Origin: Acetobacteraceae bacterium
Lineage (GTDB): Bacteria > Pseudomonadota > Alphaproteobacteria > Acetobacterales > Acetobacteraceae
Direction: 5' to 3'
Assembly (NCBI GenBank): GCA_030041255.1
Contig: JASHOF010000012.1
Coordinates: 62,001-126,000, forward strand
Length of the DNA stretch: 64,000 bases
Numbering within the stretch: position 1 is the stretch's first letter; every line of letters begins with the position of its first letter. Made by a program: the position numbers and the translations under genes. This document shows positions 18,901-28,187 of the stretch, piece after piece. The notes under the pieces are model-generated. The model was not told the DNA's origin and searched no databases. It worked only from the letters and a program-made list of their open reading frames with translations.

Positions 18901-19959
18901 ATGGGAAGCGGCACCACTTACCGGGCGGCCGGCGTGGATATCGAGGCGGGCGAGGCGCTGGTGGCGGCGATCCGGCCGATTGCCGGGGCGACCGCGCGGC
19001 CGGGTGTCGTCGGCGCGATCGGCGGCTTCGCGGCGGCTTTCGACCCGCGCGCAGCGGGGTATGCAGACCCGATCCTGCTTGCCACCACCGATGGCGTGGG
19101 CACGAAGCTGGTGCTGGCGAGGGCGTGTGGAGGGCACGGCGCGGTCGGTGTCGACCTGGTGGGGATGTGCGTGAATGACCTCCTGGTGCAGGGGGCGGAG
19201 CCGCTTTTTTTCCTGGATTATTTCGCGACCGGCCGGCTGGCGGTGGCGGAGGCCAGGGCCGTCATCGAGGGGATTGCGGGAGCCTGTCGGGAGGCCGGAT
19301 GCGCACTGGTCGGGGGCGAGACGGCGGAGATGCCGGGGCTCTATGGGCCGGGCGAGTACGATCTTGCAGGTTTCGCGGTCGGGGCTGTCGAGCGGGGACG
19401 GCTTTTGCCGCGCGGGGTCGAGCCGGGTGATCACGTATTGGGGCTCGCCTCGAGCGGCGTGCACTCGAACGGCTTCTCGCTGGTCAGAAAGATCGTCGCC
19501 GATGCGGGGCTTCCGTGGGACGCGCCGGCGCCATTTGCGCCGGGGAAAGCGCTCGGCGAAGCACTCCTCACGCCGACGCGGATTTATGTGCGGAGCCTGC
19601 TCCCGTTGATGCGGGCCGGATTGATCAAGGCGGCGGCGCATATCACCGGCGGCGGGCTTGCCGGCAATCTCTCTCGTGTGCTGGGCGAGGCGACCGAGGC
19701 AACGCTCAATGCCGAGGCGTGGGAGGTGCCGGAAGTGTTTCGCTGGCTGGCACGGACGGGGCGGGTGCCGTCTTCCGAGATGCTCAAGGTCTTCAACTGC
19801 GGGATCGGGATGGCACTGGTGGTCGCGGCGGAGCAGGCGGAGGAGGTCATGGGGCGGCTTGCCGCTCAAGGCGAGCGCGTATTCCGAATCGGGGGCATAG
19901 GGGCGGGAAGCGGGCCGGTGCGCGTTGCGATCGAACGTCGGACCGGCTGGCCGGGATGA
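18901..19959 (+). CDS. purM: Phosphoribosylformylglycinamidine cyclo-ligase (AIR synthetase)
   Basis: A 352-residue enzyme of purine synthesis that closes the imidazole ring using ATP. The chosen start, ATG at 18901, gives the typical opening [16 protein letters not shown]; an upstream in-frame extension has no family character. Landmarks are [12 protein letters not shown] (about residue 60), [32 protein letters not shown] and [17 protein letters not shown]. The purN start overlaps its stop by 4 bp, so the two steps are translationally coupled. Confidence 0.95.
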   Translation: MGSGTTYRAAGVDIEAGEALVAAIRPIAGATARPGVVGAIGGFAAAFDPRAAGYADPILLATTDGVGTKLVLARACGGHGAVGVDLVGMCVNDLLVQGAEPLFFLDYFATGRLAVAEARAVIEGIAGACREAGCALVGGETAEMPGLYGPGEYDLAGFAVGAVERGRLLPRGVEPGDHVLGLASSGVHSNGFSLVRKIVADAGLPWDAPAPFAPGKALGEALLTPTRIYVRSLLPLMRAGLIKAAAHITGGGLAGNLSRVLGEATEATLNAEAWEVPEVFRWLARTGRVPSSEMLKVFNCGIGMALVVAAEQAEEVMGRLAAQGERVFRIGGIGAGSGPVRVAIERRTGWPG

Positions 19960-20588
19960 GGAGGCGGACGGCTGTCCTGATCAGCGGCCGGGGGAGCAAC
20001 ATGGCGGCGCTGATACGGGCGGCTCTCGACCCCGCGTATCCGGCGGAGATTTCGCTGGTGATTTCGAACCGGGCGGCGGCGGCAGGGCTCGAACTAGCGC
20101 GGGCTGCGGGCGTTGCGACCGCCGTCATCGAGCGGAGGGGAGCGGAGCGAGCGGCGCACGAAGCAGAGATCGATGCCTTGCTGGCGCGGCACGAGATCGA
20201 GCTGGTGTGCCTTGCCGGGTATCTCAGGGTGCTCACGCCCTATCTGGTGCAGCGCTGGGAGGGGCGGATGCTGAATATCCACCCGAGCCTGCTGCCTCAG
20301 TTTCCGGGGCTGGAGACGCATGCGCGGGCGCTTGCCGCAGGGGTGAAGCTGCACGGCTGCACGGTGCATCTCGTGAGCGAGCGGCTGGATGGCGGGCCGA
20401 TCCTGGTGCAAGCGGCGGTACCGGTTCTGCCCGGTGACAGCGCGGAGAGCCTGGCGGCCCGTGTGCTGGTGCAGGAGCATCGGATTTATCCGCTTGGGCT
20501 GGCGATGCTGGCGGGGGCGACGGCGCGGAATGCGGCCGGCGATTCGGCGTTGCTGAACCCCTTGCCGGGGTTCGCCGCCGCGCCCTAA
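19956..20588 (+). CDS. purN: Phosphoribosylglycinamide formyltransferase
   Basis: A 210-residue GAR transformylase using 10-formyltetrahydrofolate. ATG at 19956 overlaps the purM stop. The phosphate loop is [14 protein letters not shown], the folate/catalytic region is [10 protein letters not shown], and the catalytic histidine lies in [12 protein letters not shown] followed by the conserved [17 protein letters not shown]. The length agrees with the family. A hairpin with an A-run follows the stop codon and probably serves the opposite strand. Confidence 0.95.
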   Translation: MRRRTAVLISGRGSNMAALIRAALDPAYPAEISLVISNRAAAAGLELARAAGVATAVIERRGAERAAHEAEIDALLARHEIELVCLAGYLRVLTPYLVQRWEGRMLNIHPSLLPQFPGLETHARALAAGVKLHGCTVHLVSERLDGGPILVQAAVPVLPGDSAESLAARVLVQEHRIYPLGLAMLAGATARNAAGDSALLNPLPGFAAAP

Positions 20589-20622
20589 AAAAGGCGCCCC
20601 GGCCCTGGCAGCGACGCGGGGC
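20587..20622 (-). terminator. Candidate Rho-independent terminator on the minus strand
   Basis: Arms at 20596-20601 and 20617-20622 (GCCCCG/CGGGGC) form a stem with a 15-nt loop. On the minus strand it is followed within three bases by six T residues (20592-20587). It would stop transcripts leaving the TauB-type gene, whose stop is at 20853, before they run antisense into purN. Confidence 0.5.
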
Positions 20623-20647
20623 GGGAGATGAAGAGCGAGGTGCGGTA

Positions 20648-20803
20648 GTGTCCCACAGTGCGAGCAATCCCCAAGGCGCCGTCACCGAGGAACGGCTCTT
20701 CGACGACCGGTACCATTTCTGGGGCGGGTTCTACCGTTTCGTCTGGGGAATGGCAGCGCTGCTCGCGCTGATGCTGATCCTGATGGCGTATTTCCTGACC
20801 TGA
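20648..20803 (+). CDS. Small single-span protein resembling bacterial aa3-type cytochrome c oxidase subunit IV
   Basis: A 51-residue frame starting with GTG at 20648. An in-frame TAG immediately upstream fixes the start to this codon or later. The product has a polar N-terminus ending in ERLFDDRYHFWGGFYRF, then one membrane span (about residues 33-50) ending in LMAYFLT. The W..F near the membrane entry and the LMA.FL ending resemble short subunit IV proteins (pfam07835 type) that stabilise the aa3 oxidase. It lies 59 bp after purN, with GCGAGG as a possible ribosome site. No oxidase genes are nearby. Assignment is by eye only, but the composition and hydropathy argue for a real gene. Confidence 0.55.
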   Translation: MSHSASNPQGAVTEERLFDDRYHFWGGFYRFVWGMAALLALMLILMAYFLT

Positions 20804-20852
20804 GGGCCGTGCCGCCGGAGCGTGTCGTGAATCCGATCCCGGTGCGGCGTTG

Positions 20853-21587
20853 CTACCCGGCAAGAATATGCAGTGCCTGGCGTTTGAGATCGATGAACGC
20901 CGGCTCGAGGCTCATTTCCCATTGACGGGGGCGTGAGAGCGGGACGGATTGCTCGAGGACGATGCGGCCCGGGCGCGCACCCATGACGACGACCCGATCG
21001 CCGAGCAGGATTGCCTCGTCGATGTCGTGAGTGATGAACAGCACGGTGGCTTGGATCTTCTCCCAGAGCTCGAGCAGGAAGCGTTGCATGTTGTGGCGGG
21101 TCTGAGCGTCGAGCGCGGCGAAGGGCTCGTCCATCAGCAGCACGCGTGGCTGCATGACGAGCGCCCTGGCCAGCGCGACGCGCTGCTGCATGCCGCCGGA
21201 AAGTTCATACGGGCGATGCGACTCGAAGCCGCGCAAACCCATGACCGCAATCACTTCGTCTACCCGTGGCCATTCGATGTGGCGTGCGGATCTCATGCGC
21301 AGGCCGAACGCCACATTGTCCCGGAGGGTGAGCCAGGGATAGAGACCCGGCTGCTGGAAGACGACGACGCGATCAGGTCCCGGGCCGGCGATCGGCTTGC
21401 CGTCGAGCAGGATGCGGCCGCGGCTTGGCGCGCTCAGGCCGGCGACCATGTTGAGCAGCGTCGTCTTCCCGCAGCCGGAAGCGCCGAGGACGGTGACGAA
21501 AGTCCCGTCCTCGATCGCCAGGGACACGTCGTCAAGGACCCGGAGCGGACCGAAGTCCCTGCCGACGTGCTCGATCCGGATCGGCAT
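20853..21587 (-). CDS. ABC transporter ATP-binding protein, TauB/SsuB type
   Basis: A 244-residue ATPase of the nitrate/sulfonate/taurine group. Walker A is GASGCGKTTLL (residues 35-45), the Q-loop is VVFQQPGLYPWLTL, which is characteristic of TauB/SsuB/NrtD, the signature is LSGGMQQRVALARAL and Walker B is LLMDEPFAALD. It follows the TauA-like gene by 27 bp and ends the operon. It powers import by the permease at 22742-23650. Position next to the Xsc region supports sulfonate as the substrate. Confidence 0.9.
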   Translation of the reverse strand: MPIRIEHVGRDFGPLRVLDDVSLAIEDGTFVTVLGASGCGKTTLLNMVAGLSAPSRGRILLDGKPIAGPGPDRVVVFQQPGLYPWLTLRDNVAFGLRMRSARHIEWPRVDEVIAVMGLRGFESHRPYELSGGMQQRVALARALVMQPRVLLMDEPFAALDAQTRHNMQRFLLELWEKIQATVLFITHDIDEAILLGDRVVVMGARPGRIVLEQSVPLSRPRQWEMSLEPAFIDLKRQALHILAG

Positions 21588-21614
21588 TCCGCCGGTTGTT
21601 GTCGTCGCGCTGTC

Positions 21615-22628
21615 TTATTTCCCCTGCACCGCCTTTTCGGCGAAGGTCGGATCGACGGCGGCGGCGGGGTTGGCCGGAACCTTCGTGATGCGGCCGATCT
21701 TGAGAAGGACTTTCGCGGTATTGGCCAATGTCAGGGTGGTCGCGGAATGGGCGACGCTGTCTCCCGAGCCCAGCACGTTCGGGGTCAACTGATCCTTGGC
21801 AGAAAAGAGTTCGTAGCCCGCGAGCTCGGCTTTCGCGACCGGCAGAGTGATGCCGGCCTGAGCCGCCATGATCTTGAGCGCCGCATCGGGATGCGCATTC
21901 GTGTATGCGACGCCGGCGTCGAGTGCACGGATGAAGTCCGCGGCAAGGGCGGCGTGGGAACTCGCCCAGTTGGTATCAGCGATGCAGATATTGTAGGAGG
22001 AGGCGTCGCGCGGCAGATCGGCGTCGGTCTTGAGGACGGTTGCGCCCATGCCGCGCAAAGCGTCGAAGACCGGATCCCAGACGATGGCGGCGTCGATGCT
22101 CTTTGTCGACCAGGCTACGCGCATCTCGGGGGGCGCCATGTTGATCTGGCGCACGCTTTCCCACGGCACGTTGGCCGCGGCAAGGAAGGTTGCCAGTTCG
22201 AACGATGCCTGCGAACCCTGGACGATCGCGATCTTGCGGCCTTTGAGGTCGGCGATCGAGTTGATGCCGGCGCCGGGGCGGACGGCAACACCTGCCGCCG
22301 TCGTGTAGCGCTCCTGGTTGAAGATGATCGCCAGCGGCACCCCTTGCGAGATCGCCGAGACGAATGGCGGGACCCCGAGGCCGCACATGAACTGCAGGCT
22401 GTTCGAGGCGAGCGCGCTCATCGCGGCGGGACCGGAGTCGAAGAATTTCAGAGAGATTTTCGCGGGCATCATCTTCTGGAACAGGCCGAGCCCCTGGGTC
22501 ACCATGTAGGGGTCAGCGCCGTTGTTCTCGTAGCCGATGACGACGTTTGGCGTCTGCGCCTGAGCAGCGCCGAACCAGAGGAGCGCTGCGATGGCGCCGA
22601 GTGTGACATTTCGCGAAGTCTTGCTCAT
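21615..22628 (-). CDS. Periplasmic substrate-binding protein, taurine/sulfonate (TauA) type
   Basis: A 337-residue binding protein. The frame extends upstream, but ATG at 22628 begins a Sec signal peptide, MSKTSRNVTLGAIAAL to AAQA. The mature part has GRKIAIVQGSQASFELATFL, the TauA-like segment IDAAIVWDPVFDALRGMGATVL and ADTNWASSHAALAADFI. These fit taurine-binding proteins better than nitrate or thiamine-precursor binders. The ligand could be taurine, isethionate or another C2 sulfonate. It lies between the permease (113-bp gap with a hairpin) and the ATPase. Confidence 0.85.
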   Translation of the reverse strand: MSKTSRNVTLGAIAALLWFGAAQAQTPNVVIGYENNGADPYMVTQGLGLFQKMMPAKISLKFFDSGPAAMSALASNSLQFMCGLGVPPFVSAISQGVPLAIIFNQERYTTAAGVAVRPGAGINSIADLKGRKIAIVQGSQASFELATFLAAANVPWESVRQINMAPPEMRVAWSTKSIDAAIVWDPVFDALRGMGATVLKTDADLPRDASSYNICIADTNWASSHAALAADFIRALDAGVAYTNAHPDAALKIMAAQAGITLPVAKAELAGYELFSAKDQLTPNVLGSGDSVAHSATTLTLANTAKVLLKIGRITKVPANPAAAVDPTFAEKAVQGK

Positions 22629-22667
22629 GGTGTCTCCCTTGGGTGAGCGGGTGATTTTCGCGTTGCT

Positions 22668-22687
22668 CGCCCGTACGAGGACGGGCG
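22668..22687. other. Intercistronic hairpin between TauC-type and TauA-type genes
   Basis: CGCCCGT at 22668-22674 pairs perfectly with ACGGGCG at 22681-22687 over a 6-nt loop, without a T-run. It lies 40 bp upstream of the binding-protein start, between the permease and binding-protein genes. Confidence 0.45.
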
Positions 22688-22741
22688 CGGCCGAATGTAG
22701 CTTGTCTCCGGGACCTCCGTCGAGGCGCGCACAGGCGGGCG

Positions 22742-23650
22742 CTAGCCGTGGCCGCGCCATGGCACGACCCGGCGTTCGAAGACACGGATCAGGAGTTCCA
22801 TCGCATAGCCGAGGACTCCGATGACGATGATGCCCACGATGACGATCGCGACCTGGAGCGCCTGCCCGGCGTACTGGACGAGCCAGCCGAGCCCCTGATC
22901 GGCGGCGATCAGTTCGGCGGCGACAAGGCAGGTCCATGCGACGCCGATACCGATCCGCATGGCGGTGAAGATTTCCGGCAAGGAGGAAGGAAGGATGACA
23001 TGGCGGAAAATCTGGCTTTCCGAGGCACCCAGTGTCCGCGCTACGGAGAGCCTGAGGGGCGGAGTGCCTTTGACGCCGGAAATGGTGCCGATGATGATGA
23101 CGGGAATCGTGCCGATCAGGATCAGGACGATTTTCGGAAGCTCGCCGATTCCGAACCAGACGACGAGGAGCGGAATATAGGCGAGCGGCGGGACCGGGCG
23201 GATGAACTGCAGGAACGGATCGATGGTACGGAAGATGATGTCGATCCGGGCCATCAAGAGGCCAACGGGAACTCCGATGACGACCGCGCCGACGAACCCG
23301 ATGGCGATGCGAAGCGAACTGATCCAGATATCGTCGAAGAGGGAGTGCCCGCCATAGCCGTGAGCGAGCAGCAGGATCAGCGCGTTCAGGACCGAGACGG
23401 GGGATGGCAGGGCGATCGGCGGGAAGAGGTGGAAATCGCAGACGACCTGCCAGACGATCACCGCGGCGATGAGCACGCTCACGGTGGCGTAGCGGGAGGT
23501 GATGCGCCAGCCGCGGGAGGCGAGAGAGCCGGACGCCGCGACAGCCGGCGGAGGCGCGCTTTCGGTTTCCGCCATTGCGACCTGGGGCGACGATGGGGCC
23601 GGCGTGCCGGCGGTCAGCGTTGCAACTTCCGCGTGTTCCCTGCCTGCCAT
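22742..23650 (-). CDS. ABC transporter permease, TauC/SsuC type
   Basis: A 302-residue permease with a long polar N-terminus of about 50 residues before the first span (TVSVLIAAVIVWQVVC). The family stretch FPPIALPSPVSVLNAL follows, then PVPPLAYIPLLVVWFGIGELPKI and the coupling region ASESQIFRHVILPSSLPEIF, all typical of the TauC/SsuC/NrtB group. An in-frame ATG 25 codons in (MAETESAPPP) could be the true start. It is the first gene of the importer operon permease - binding protein - ATPase. Confidence 0.88.
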   Translation of the reverse strand: MAGREHAEVATLTAGTPAPSSPQVAMAETESAPPPAVAASGSLASRGWRITSRYATVSVLIAAVIVWQVVCDFHLFPPIALPSPVSVLNALILLLAHGYGGHSLFDDIWISSLRIAIGFVGAVVIGVPVGLLMARIDIIFRTIDPFLQFIRPVPPLAYIPLLVVWFGIGELPKIVLILIGTIPVIIIGTISGVKGTPPLRLSVARTLGASESQIFRHVILPSSLPEIFTAMRIGIGVAWTCLVAAELIAADQGLGWLVQYAGQALQVAIVIVGIIVIGVLGYAMELLIRVFERRVVPWRGHG

Positions 23651-23712
23651 ATCGCGTTACCGCCCGTTCCGCCCGCAGCGGGTTGCCGACCGGAACCGTG
23701 CCGCGATGCCGT

Positions 23713-23742
23713 GATGTCCTTCTGCATGAGAGGGAGTGTCAA
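23713..23742 (-). promoter_or_regulatory. Candidate promoter of the TauCAB-type operon
   Basis: On the minus strand a perfect TTGACA (23742-23737) lies about 90 bp upstream of the permease start. The expected -10 position holds only a weak GACATC at a spacing of 18. The -35 is convincing and the -10 is not. Confidence 0.3.
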
Positions 23743-23864
23743 AGATTGTGCGCATAGCATCGAGCGTGCAGCGATCTCGATCGTCCGAAGCGTCGACGAA
23801 GGTTAGCGCAACGGGAACGGTGCAGCAACAGTTCATGGCGCCCGGTCGTCGCCATAACGGTCGG

Positions 23865-25013
23865 TCATTCCGGCCTTTGCTGGATGGGTATGAAGGTTCG
23901 CGCCGGCGGGCCGTCGTAGAGGGTCAAGGGCCGGATCAGGATGTTGTTCTCCTGCTGCTCCAGCACCTGGACGACCCAGCCGGGAACGCGGCCGATCGCG
24001 AAGATGGGGACGAACAGGTCGCGCGGGATACCGAGCAGGTAGTAGACCACGCCGGAATAGAAATCGACGTTGACGTTGACGCCATGGCGGGCATAGGGCG
24101 CCATGGCTTGCACCACCGCCTGCAGAATCTCGTACCAGCGCGGCTGTCCCATCTCTTTGGATAATCGCTCGACACCTGAGCGCATGTGCCGCGCGCGGGG
24201 ATCCTCGACCCTGTAGACGCGGTGACCGAAGCCGGTGACCGGATCGCCCGCCTTGCGTCTTTCCCGCACGTACTTGCCGGCGCGGGAGGGATCGCCGATC
24301 TCCTCGGCCATCTTCATCACGTCCTCGGCGGCGCCGCCGTGCGCCGGGCCGGAAAGGGCGGCGATGGCGGCGGTGATGGCGGCGTGCAGGTTGGCGTTGG
24401 TGCCGGTGACGACGCGGGCGGAGAAGGACGAGGCGTTGGAGCCGTGTTCGGCATGCAGGACGAGATCGCGATCGACGAGGCGGGCGGCCTCCTCGCCCGG
24501 TTTCTCGGCCTTCAGCATCCAGAGAAAGTTGGCCGCATGGCCGAGGTCGCGTGCCGGCGGGACGGGCGCCCGATCCTGGCGCATCCGTGCCTGCGCGGCG
24601 ATGATCATCGGCACCTGGGAGATCAGCCGGACGGCCTTGCGCAGCGTTGCCGGACGCGCATTGTCGGCCGTGTCGGGGTCGAAGGAGGCGAGCGCGGAGG
24701 TGGCTGTGCGCAGGACATCCATCGGATGCCCCGATTTCGTGAGGCGGATGATGTCGTAGACGGCGGAAGGAAGCGTGCGCGCCAGCTTCAACTCGCGGTC
24801 GAACTCTGCGAGTGCGGTTCGTGTGGGCAGATCGCCATGCAGGAGCAGCCAGGCGGTCTCTTCGAATGTTGCGTGCTCTGCGAGGTCGTGGATCGAATAG
24901 CCGCGGTAGCGGAGATCGCCGGCGCGGCCGTCGATAGAGGTGCAGCGCGAGCGGTCGAAGTAGATGTCTCTGAGGCCGCGGTAAACCTTGACTGACGCTG
25001 TTCCTTCCGCCAT
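23865..25013 (-). CDS. Citrate synthase family protein
   Basis: A 382-residue enzyme condensing an acyl-CoA with oxaloacetate. The ATG at 25013 has a clear AGGAGAAAG ribosome site, so the 18 extra in-frame codons upstream are not used. Conserved parts are [14 protein letters not shown] (N-terminal), the histidine region [44 protein letters not shown], and the catalytic aspartate in [17 protein letters not shown]. The short type I-like form occurs in both citrate and 2-methylcitrate synthases. Divergence by 53 bp from phosphotransacetylase suggests that acetyl-CoA made by the Xsc route is channelled into the TCA cycle. Confidence 0.88.
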   Translation of the reverse strand: MAEGTASVKVYRGLRDIYFDRSRCTSIDGRAGDLRYRGYSIHDLAEHATFEETAWLLLHGDLPTRTALAEFDRELKLARTLPSAVYDIIRLTKSGHPMDVLRTATSALASFDPDTADNARPATLRKAVRLISQVPMIIAAQARMRQDRAPVPPARDLGHAANFLWMLKAEKPGEEAARLVDRDLVLHAEHGSNASSFSARVVTGTNANLHAAITAAIAALSGPAHGGAAEDVMKMAEEIGDPSRAGKYVRERRKAGDPVTGFGHRVYRVEDPRARHMRSGVERLSKEMGQPRWYEILQAVVQAMAPYARHGVNVNVDFYSGVVYYLLGIPRDLFVPIFAIGRVPGWVVQVLEQQENNILIRPLTLYDGPPARTFIPIQQRPE

Positions 25014-25026
25014 CACTTTCTCCTGC

Positions 25027-25042
25027 TGCAACTGCTGTTGCA
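25027..25042. promoter_or_regulatory. Inverted repeat in the citrate synthase / pta divergent gap
   Basis: TGCAAC and GTTGCA form perfect 6-bp arms around TGCT, just upstream of the citrate synthase ribosome site and 25 bp before pta. TGCAA-type sites are used by some acyl-CoA and short-chain fatty acid regulators. The 53-bp gap leaves room for only one shared operator. Confidence 0.4.
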
Positions 25043-25066
25043 AACCATTCCTGCTCAGGGCTCTCA

Positions 25067-26053
25067 ATGGAGCTGTTGGATCGCTGCTTCGAGAGAGCGC
25101 GCCGGGCCAGCCTGAAAGTCGTTCTTCCCGAAGGCCATGATTCCCGTGTGCTTGCCGCCGCCCGGCGGCTCAAGGACGAGGCCATCGCGTGGCCGATCGT
25201 TGTCGGCTCGGCGGCAGCGGTTGGCCGGGCGGCCGAGGCAGCCGGCGTTTCTCCCGGCGGGATCGAAATCGTCGATCCGGCGAGCGACCCGCGCGTGCCA
25301 TCCTTCGGCGCGGCCTGCGCTGCCGGACGGGAGCGGATGACACCGGCCGAAGGAACGCGCCTGATGGCGAGGCCGTTCTATCTTGGCGGCATGATGGTAC
25401 GCGAGGGCGATGCGCACGCCATGGTCGGCGGGGTGGCGGCTCCGACCCGGCGTGTCATCGAAGCGGCGCGCATGACGATCGGCCTGGCCGATGGCATCGC
25501 TTTTCCCTCGAGCTATTTCGTTCTGCGGGTGCCGGACTTTCTGGGGCAGGGCCCGCGGCATCTCCTGTTCGCGGACTGCGCAGTCAATGCCGAGCCGACG
25601 GCCGAGCAGCTTGCGGATATCGCGATGGCCTCGGCGCGGAGCGCCGAGGCGCTGATCGGCGAGCCGGCGCGCGTGGCGATGCTCTCGTTCTCGACCAAGG
25701 GGAGTGCGCAGCATGTCCGTGTGGAGAAGGTGCGCCGCGCAACCGAACTCGTGCGCGAGCGAGCGCCGGGGCTCGCCGTGGATGGGGAGCTGCAGGCCGA
25801 TGCGGCGCTGGTTCCGGCAGTCGCCGGGAAGAAGCTGGCCGAGCCTGGCGCGGTGGCCGGACGCGCCAACGTCCTGATCTTTCCGGATCTCGATGCCGGG
25901 AACATCGGCTACAAGCTGGTGCAGTGGCTGGGCGGGGCGAGCGCGTTCGGGCCGTTCCTGCAGGGCTTTGCCAGGCCGGTCAGCGATCTTTCGCGCGGGG
26001 CGAGCGTGGAGGACATCGTCGCGACCTGCGCCGTGATCCTGGCCACGGCGTGA
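25067..26053 (+). CDS. pta: Phosphate acetyltransferase
   Basis: A 328-residue phosphotransacetylase of the short form without the N-terminal DRTGG domain. Family stretches include [18 protein letters not shown] at the start, [25 protein letters not shown] in the centre, [35 protein letters not shown] and the C-terminal [22 protein letters not shown]. It converts acetyl phosphate, the product of Xsc, into acetyl-CoA. No acetate kinase is adjacent. It is the only plus-strand gene inside the region and converges on tctA with a 32-bp gap. Confidence 0.92.
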   Translation: MELLDRCFERARRASLKVVLPEGHDSRVLAAARRLKDEAIAWPIVVGSAAAVGRAAEAAGVSPGGIEIVDPASDPRVPSFGAACAAGRERMTPAEGTRLMARPFYLGGMMVREGDAHAMVGGVAAPTRRVIEAARMTIGLADGIAFPSSYFVLRVPDFLGQGPRHLLFADCAVNAEPTAEQLADIAMASARSAEALIGEPARVAMLSFSTKGSAQHVRVEKVRRATELVRERAPGLAVDGELQADAALVPAVAGKKLAEPGAVAGRANVLIFPDLDAGNIGYKLVQWLGGASAFGPFLQGFARPVSDLSRGASVEDIVATCAVILATA

Positions 26054-26085
26054 GCGGAGGCAAAAGGCGGGCATCCTTTCCGGGA

Positions 26086-27615
26086 TCATCGGGGACCACC
26101 CGAAGCCGGAAGCGGTTGCCTCTGCCGGCGGGACAGGACTTCGCGCAGCAGCGGATAGCCGAGAGCGAGCGCCGATGCGCCCATCAGGGTGGCGCTGATC
26201 GGGTCCTTGAAGAAGACGAGCCAGTCGTTGCCGCTGGCGATCATGCTGCGCACGAAAGAGTCCTCGCCGATCGGGCCGAGGATCGCGCCGAGTACCAGGG
26301 GCGCGATCGGGAATGCGAACTTCTCGAACAGATAGCCGAGGATGCCGAAGAAGACGATCATCCAGACATCGGCGAGATCGTTGCGATTGGCGTAGGCGCC
26401 GATAAGGCAGAACATGACGACGATCGCGGAGAGAATGCCCTGCGGGATTTTCAGCACCTTGACGACGACACGGATCCAGAAGAAGCCGAGGAGGCACATG
26501 CCGATGACGCTGACGAACATCGAACTCAGGATCGTGTAGACGAGGAGCGTCGATTTCGGGTCCTGAAACAGCATCGGACCCGGCTGCACGCCATGCAGGA
26601 GGAAGGCGGCGAGGATCACGGCGGTGGCGCCGCTGCCGGGAAGGCCGAGCGTCAGGAGCGGGATCATGTGGCCTGCGACCGAAGCGGTGGCGCCGATCTG
26701 CGGAGCGACGATGCCTTCGGGCAGGCCCGTTCCCAGGAGATGCCGCCGCCGGCCATACTGCTTCTCGATACCATAGGAGATGAAGGAGGTAATCGTCGCC
26801 CCCGCGCCGGGGACGATGCCGATCAGAGTGCCGAGAATGGTGCTGCGAATGATCGTGATCCTGATTGCGATCAGCTCGCTCAGGGTTGGGAATTCGGTGG
26901 CGACGCTTCTGTCGGCATCGTTCGGCTGGCTGACGCGCAATCCCTGGCCGATCCGTGTCAGCACCTCGCTCAGCCCGTACGTGCCGACCAGGATCGCGAC
27001 CAACTGGATGCCGTCCCGAAGGATCGGCACGCCGAAGGTGAAGCGGTCGGTGCCGTAGGTGCTGTCGATGCCGACCGTTGCCACCAGCAATCCGACACAG
27101 AGGCTGATGATGGCGTTGGGTAACGATCTTCCGGCCAGCGCCACGACGGTCGTCAGGCCGAAGAACACGGCAGCGAAATAGTCCGGCGAATCGAAGCTCA
27201 ACGCGACGCTGCTCAGCGGTCCGGCGATCGCGACCATGACCGCCGAAGAAACGAGGCCGCCGATGAGTGCTGCAACCAGGGCCCAGCCGAGGGCCTTGGC
27301 CGGCGCCCCACGCTTGGCCATGGCGTGACCGTCCCACAACATCGGGACGTCCATCGGCTCGCCCGGTATGCGGTAGAGGATGGCCGTGAAGCAGCCCGCG
27401 TACGTGCCGGAGAAGTAGATCGCGGTGAGCAGAATGATCGAAGGTTCGATCGGCATCCGGTAGGTGAAGGGAAGTGCCAAGATGACGCCCATGACCAGGC
27501 CGAGACCGGGCATGATCGAGACCGCCATTCCGACCAGCAGGCCGGTGACGAGCATCAGGAGGTCGAACGGCTGAAAGACGTGTGCGAGGCCATGTCCGAG
27601 ATCGACGAAGGTCAC
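26086..27615 (-). CDS. tctA: Tripartite tricarboxylate transporter, large permease TctA
   Basis: A 509-residue protein with about twelve hydrophobic segments. TctA features are GLGLVMGVILALPFTYRMP (residues 35-55), IYFSGTYAGCFTAILYRIPGEP, and GIVPGAGATITSFISYGIEK in the second half. It moves an organic anion with the help of TctB and the periplasmic TctC. TctA starts 12 bp after tctB and is the last gene of the putative Xsc operon. Sulfoacetate or a similar sulfonated carboxylate is inferred as substrate from the neighbours. Confidence 0.92.
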   Translation of the reverse strand: MTFVDLGHGLAHVFQPFDLLMLVTGLLVGMAVSIMPGLGLVMGVILALPFTYRMPIEPSIILLTAIYFSGTYAGCFTAILYRIPGEPMDVPMLWDGHAMAKRGAPAKALGWALVAALIGGLVSSAVMVAIAGPLSSVALSFDSPDYFAAVFFGLTTVVALAGRSLPNAIISLCVGLLVATVGIDSTYGTDRFTFGVPILRDGIQLVAILVGTYGLSEVLTRIGQGLRVSQPNDADRSVATEFPTLSELIAIRITIIRSTILGTLIGIVPGAGATITSFISYGIEKQYGRRRHLLGTGLPEGIVAPQIGATASVAGHMIPLLTLGLPGSGATAVILAAFLLHGVQPGPMLFQDPKSTLLVYTILSSMFVSVIGMCLLGFFWIRVVVKVLKIPQGILSAIVVMFCLIGAYANRNDLADVWMIVFFGILGYLFEKFAFPIAPLVLGAILGPIGEDSFVRSMIASGNDWLVFFKDPISATLMGASALALGYPLLREVLSRRQRQPLPASGGPR

Positions 27616-27627
27616 GGCACGGCCCTT

Positions 27628-28173
27628 CTAATGGACGCCGAGGAAGGCCATGACCGCGAAGGACACCCGATCGAATGGCGCGATCCCGCCGGGCAGGGAA
27701 ACGTAAACCACCCGCATGAAAAGGAACATGAAGCCGAATGCGACGACGACGCTCAGGCCAACGCCCAAGAGCAATCGCCGGTAGTGCCCGAGATAGAGCA
27801 GGACCAGCGTGTAGATGATCGTGGCGAGGAAAAAGCCCGCCACCGGCAGCAGGAGCAGGTAGCCGAACGTCGCCAGGACGGCGAGCCACACCCGGTGGGG
27901 ATAGAGTTCCGGCGGGCGGAGCAGTGCCTCGATTTCGGCACTGTCGCTGCTCTGCTCCGCCGTGGCTTTGCCGATCCCGAATGCGCTCGCGACGAATCCC
28001 CAGAATGCGGCGAGCAGCATCAGGGCGAGGACGAGCTTCGGCCAGGCATCCGGACCGATCCGGCCGGGAACGGCGCCGAAGTTGAAATGATCGGCGGTGT
28101 CGAAGAGAAAGGCGCCGACGCCGAGCACGACAAGATAAGGCAGGCCGGCCCGGATGCGCGCGAGCGGGCGCAT
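27628..28173 (-). CDS. tctB: Tripartite tricarboxylate transporter, small permease TctB
   Basis: A 181-residue protein with four predicted spans: VLGVGAFLFDT, LVLALMLLAAFWGFVAS, a central pair around VLATFGYLLLLPVAGFFLAT, and a last helix VVVAFGFMFLFMRVVYV. The ATG at 28173 is chosen because upstream in-frame codons overlap tctC. It lies between tctC (14 bp) and tctA (12 bp), the usual TctCBA order. Confidence 0.88.
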   Translation of the reverse strand: MRPLARIRAGLPYLVVLGVGAFLFDTADHFNFGAVPGRIGPDAWPKLVLALMLLAAFWGFVASAFGIGKATAEQSSDSAEIEALLRPPELYPHRVWLAVLATFGYLLLLPVAGFFLATIIYTLVLLYLGHYRRLLLGVGLSVVVAFGFMFLFMRVVYVSLPGGIAPFDRVSFAVMAFLGVH

Positions 28174-28187
28174 TGCCGCGCCCGCGT

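Noticed and set aside
25064-27889. A 941-codon minus-strand frame overlapping pta and tctA
   Set aside because: It crosses two well-supported genes in other frames and shows no motif.
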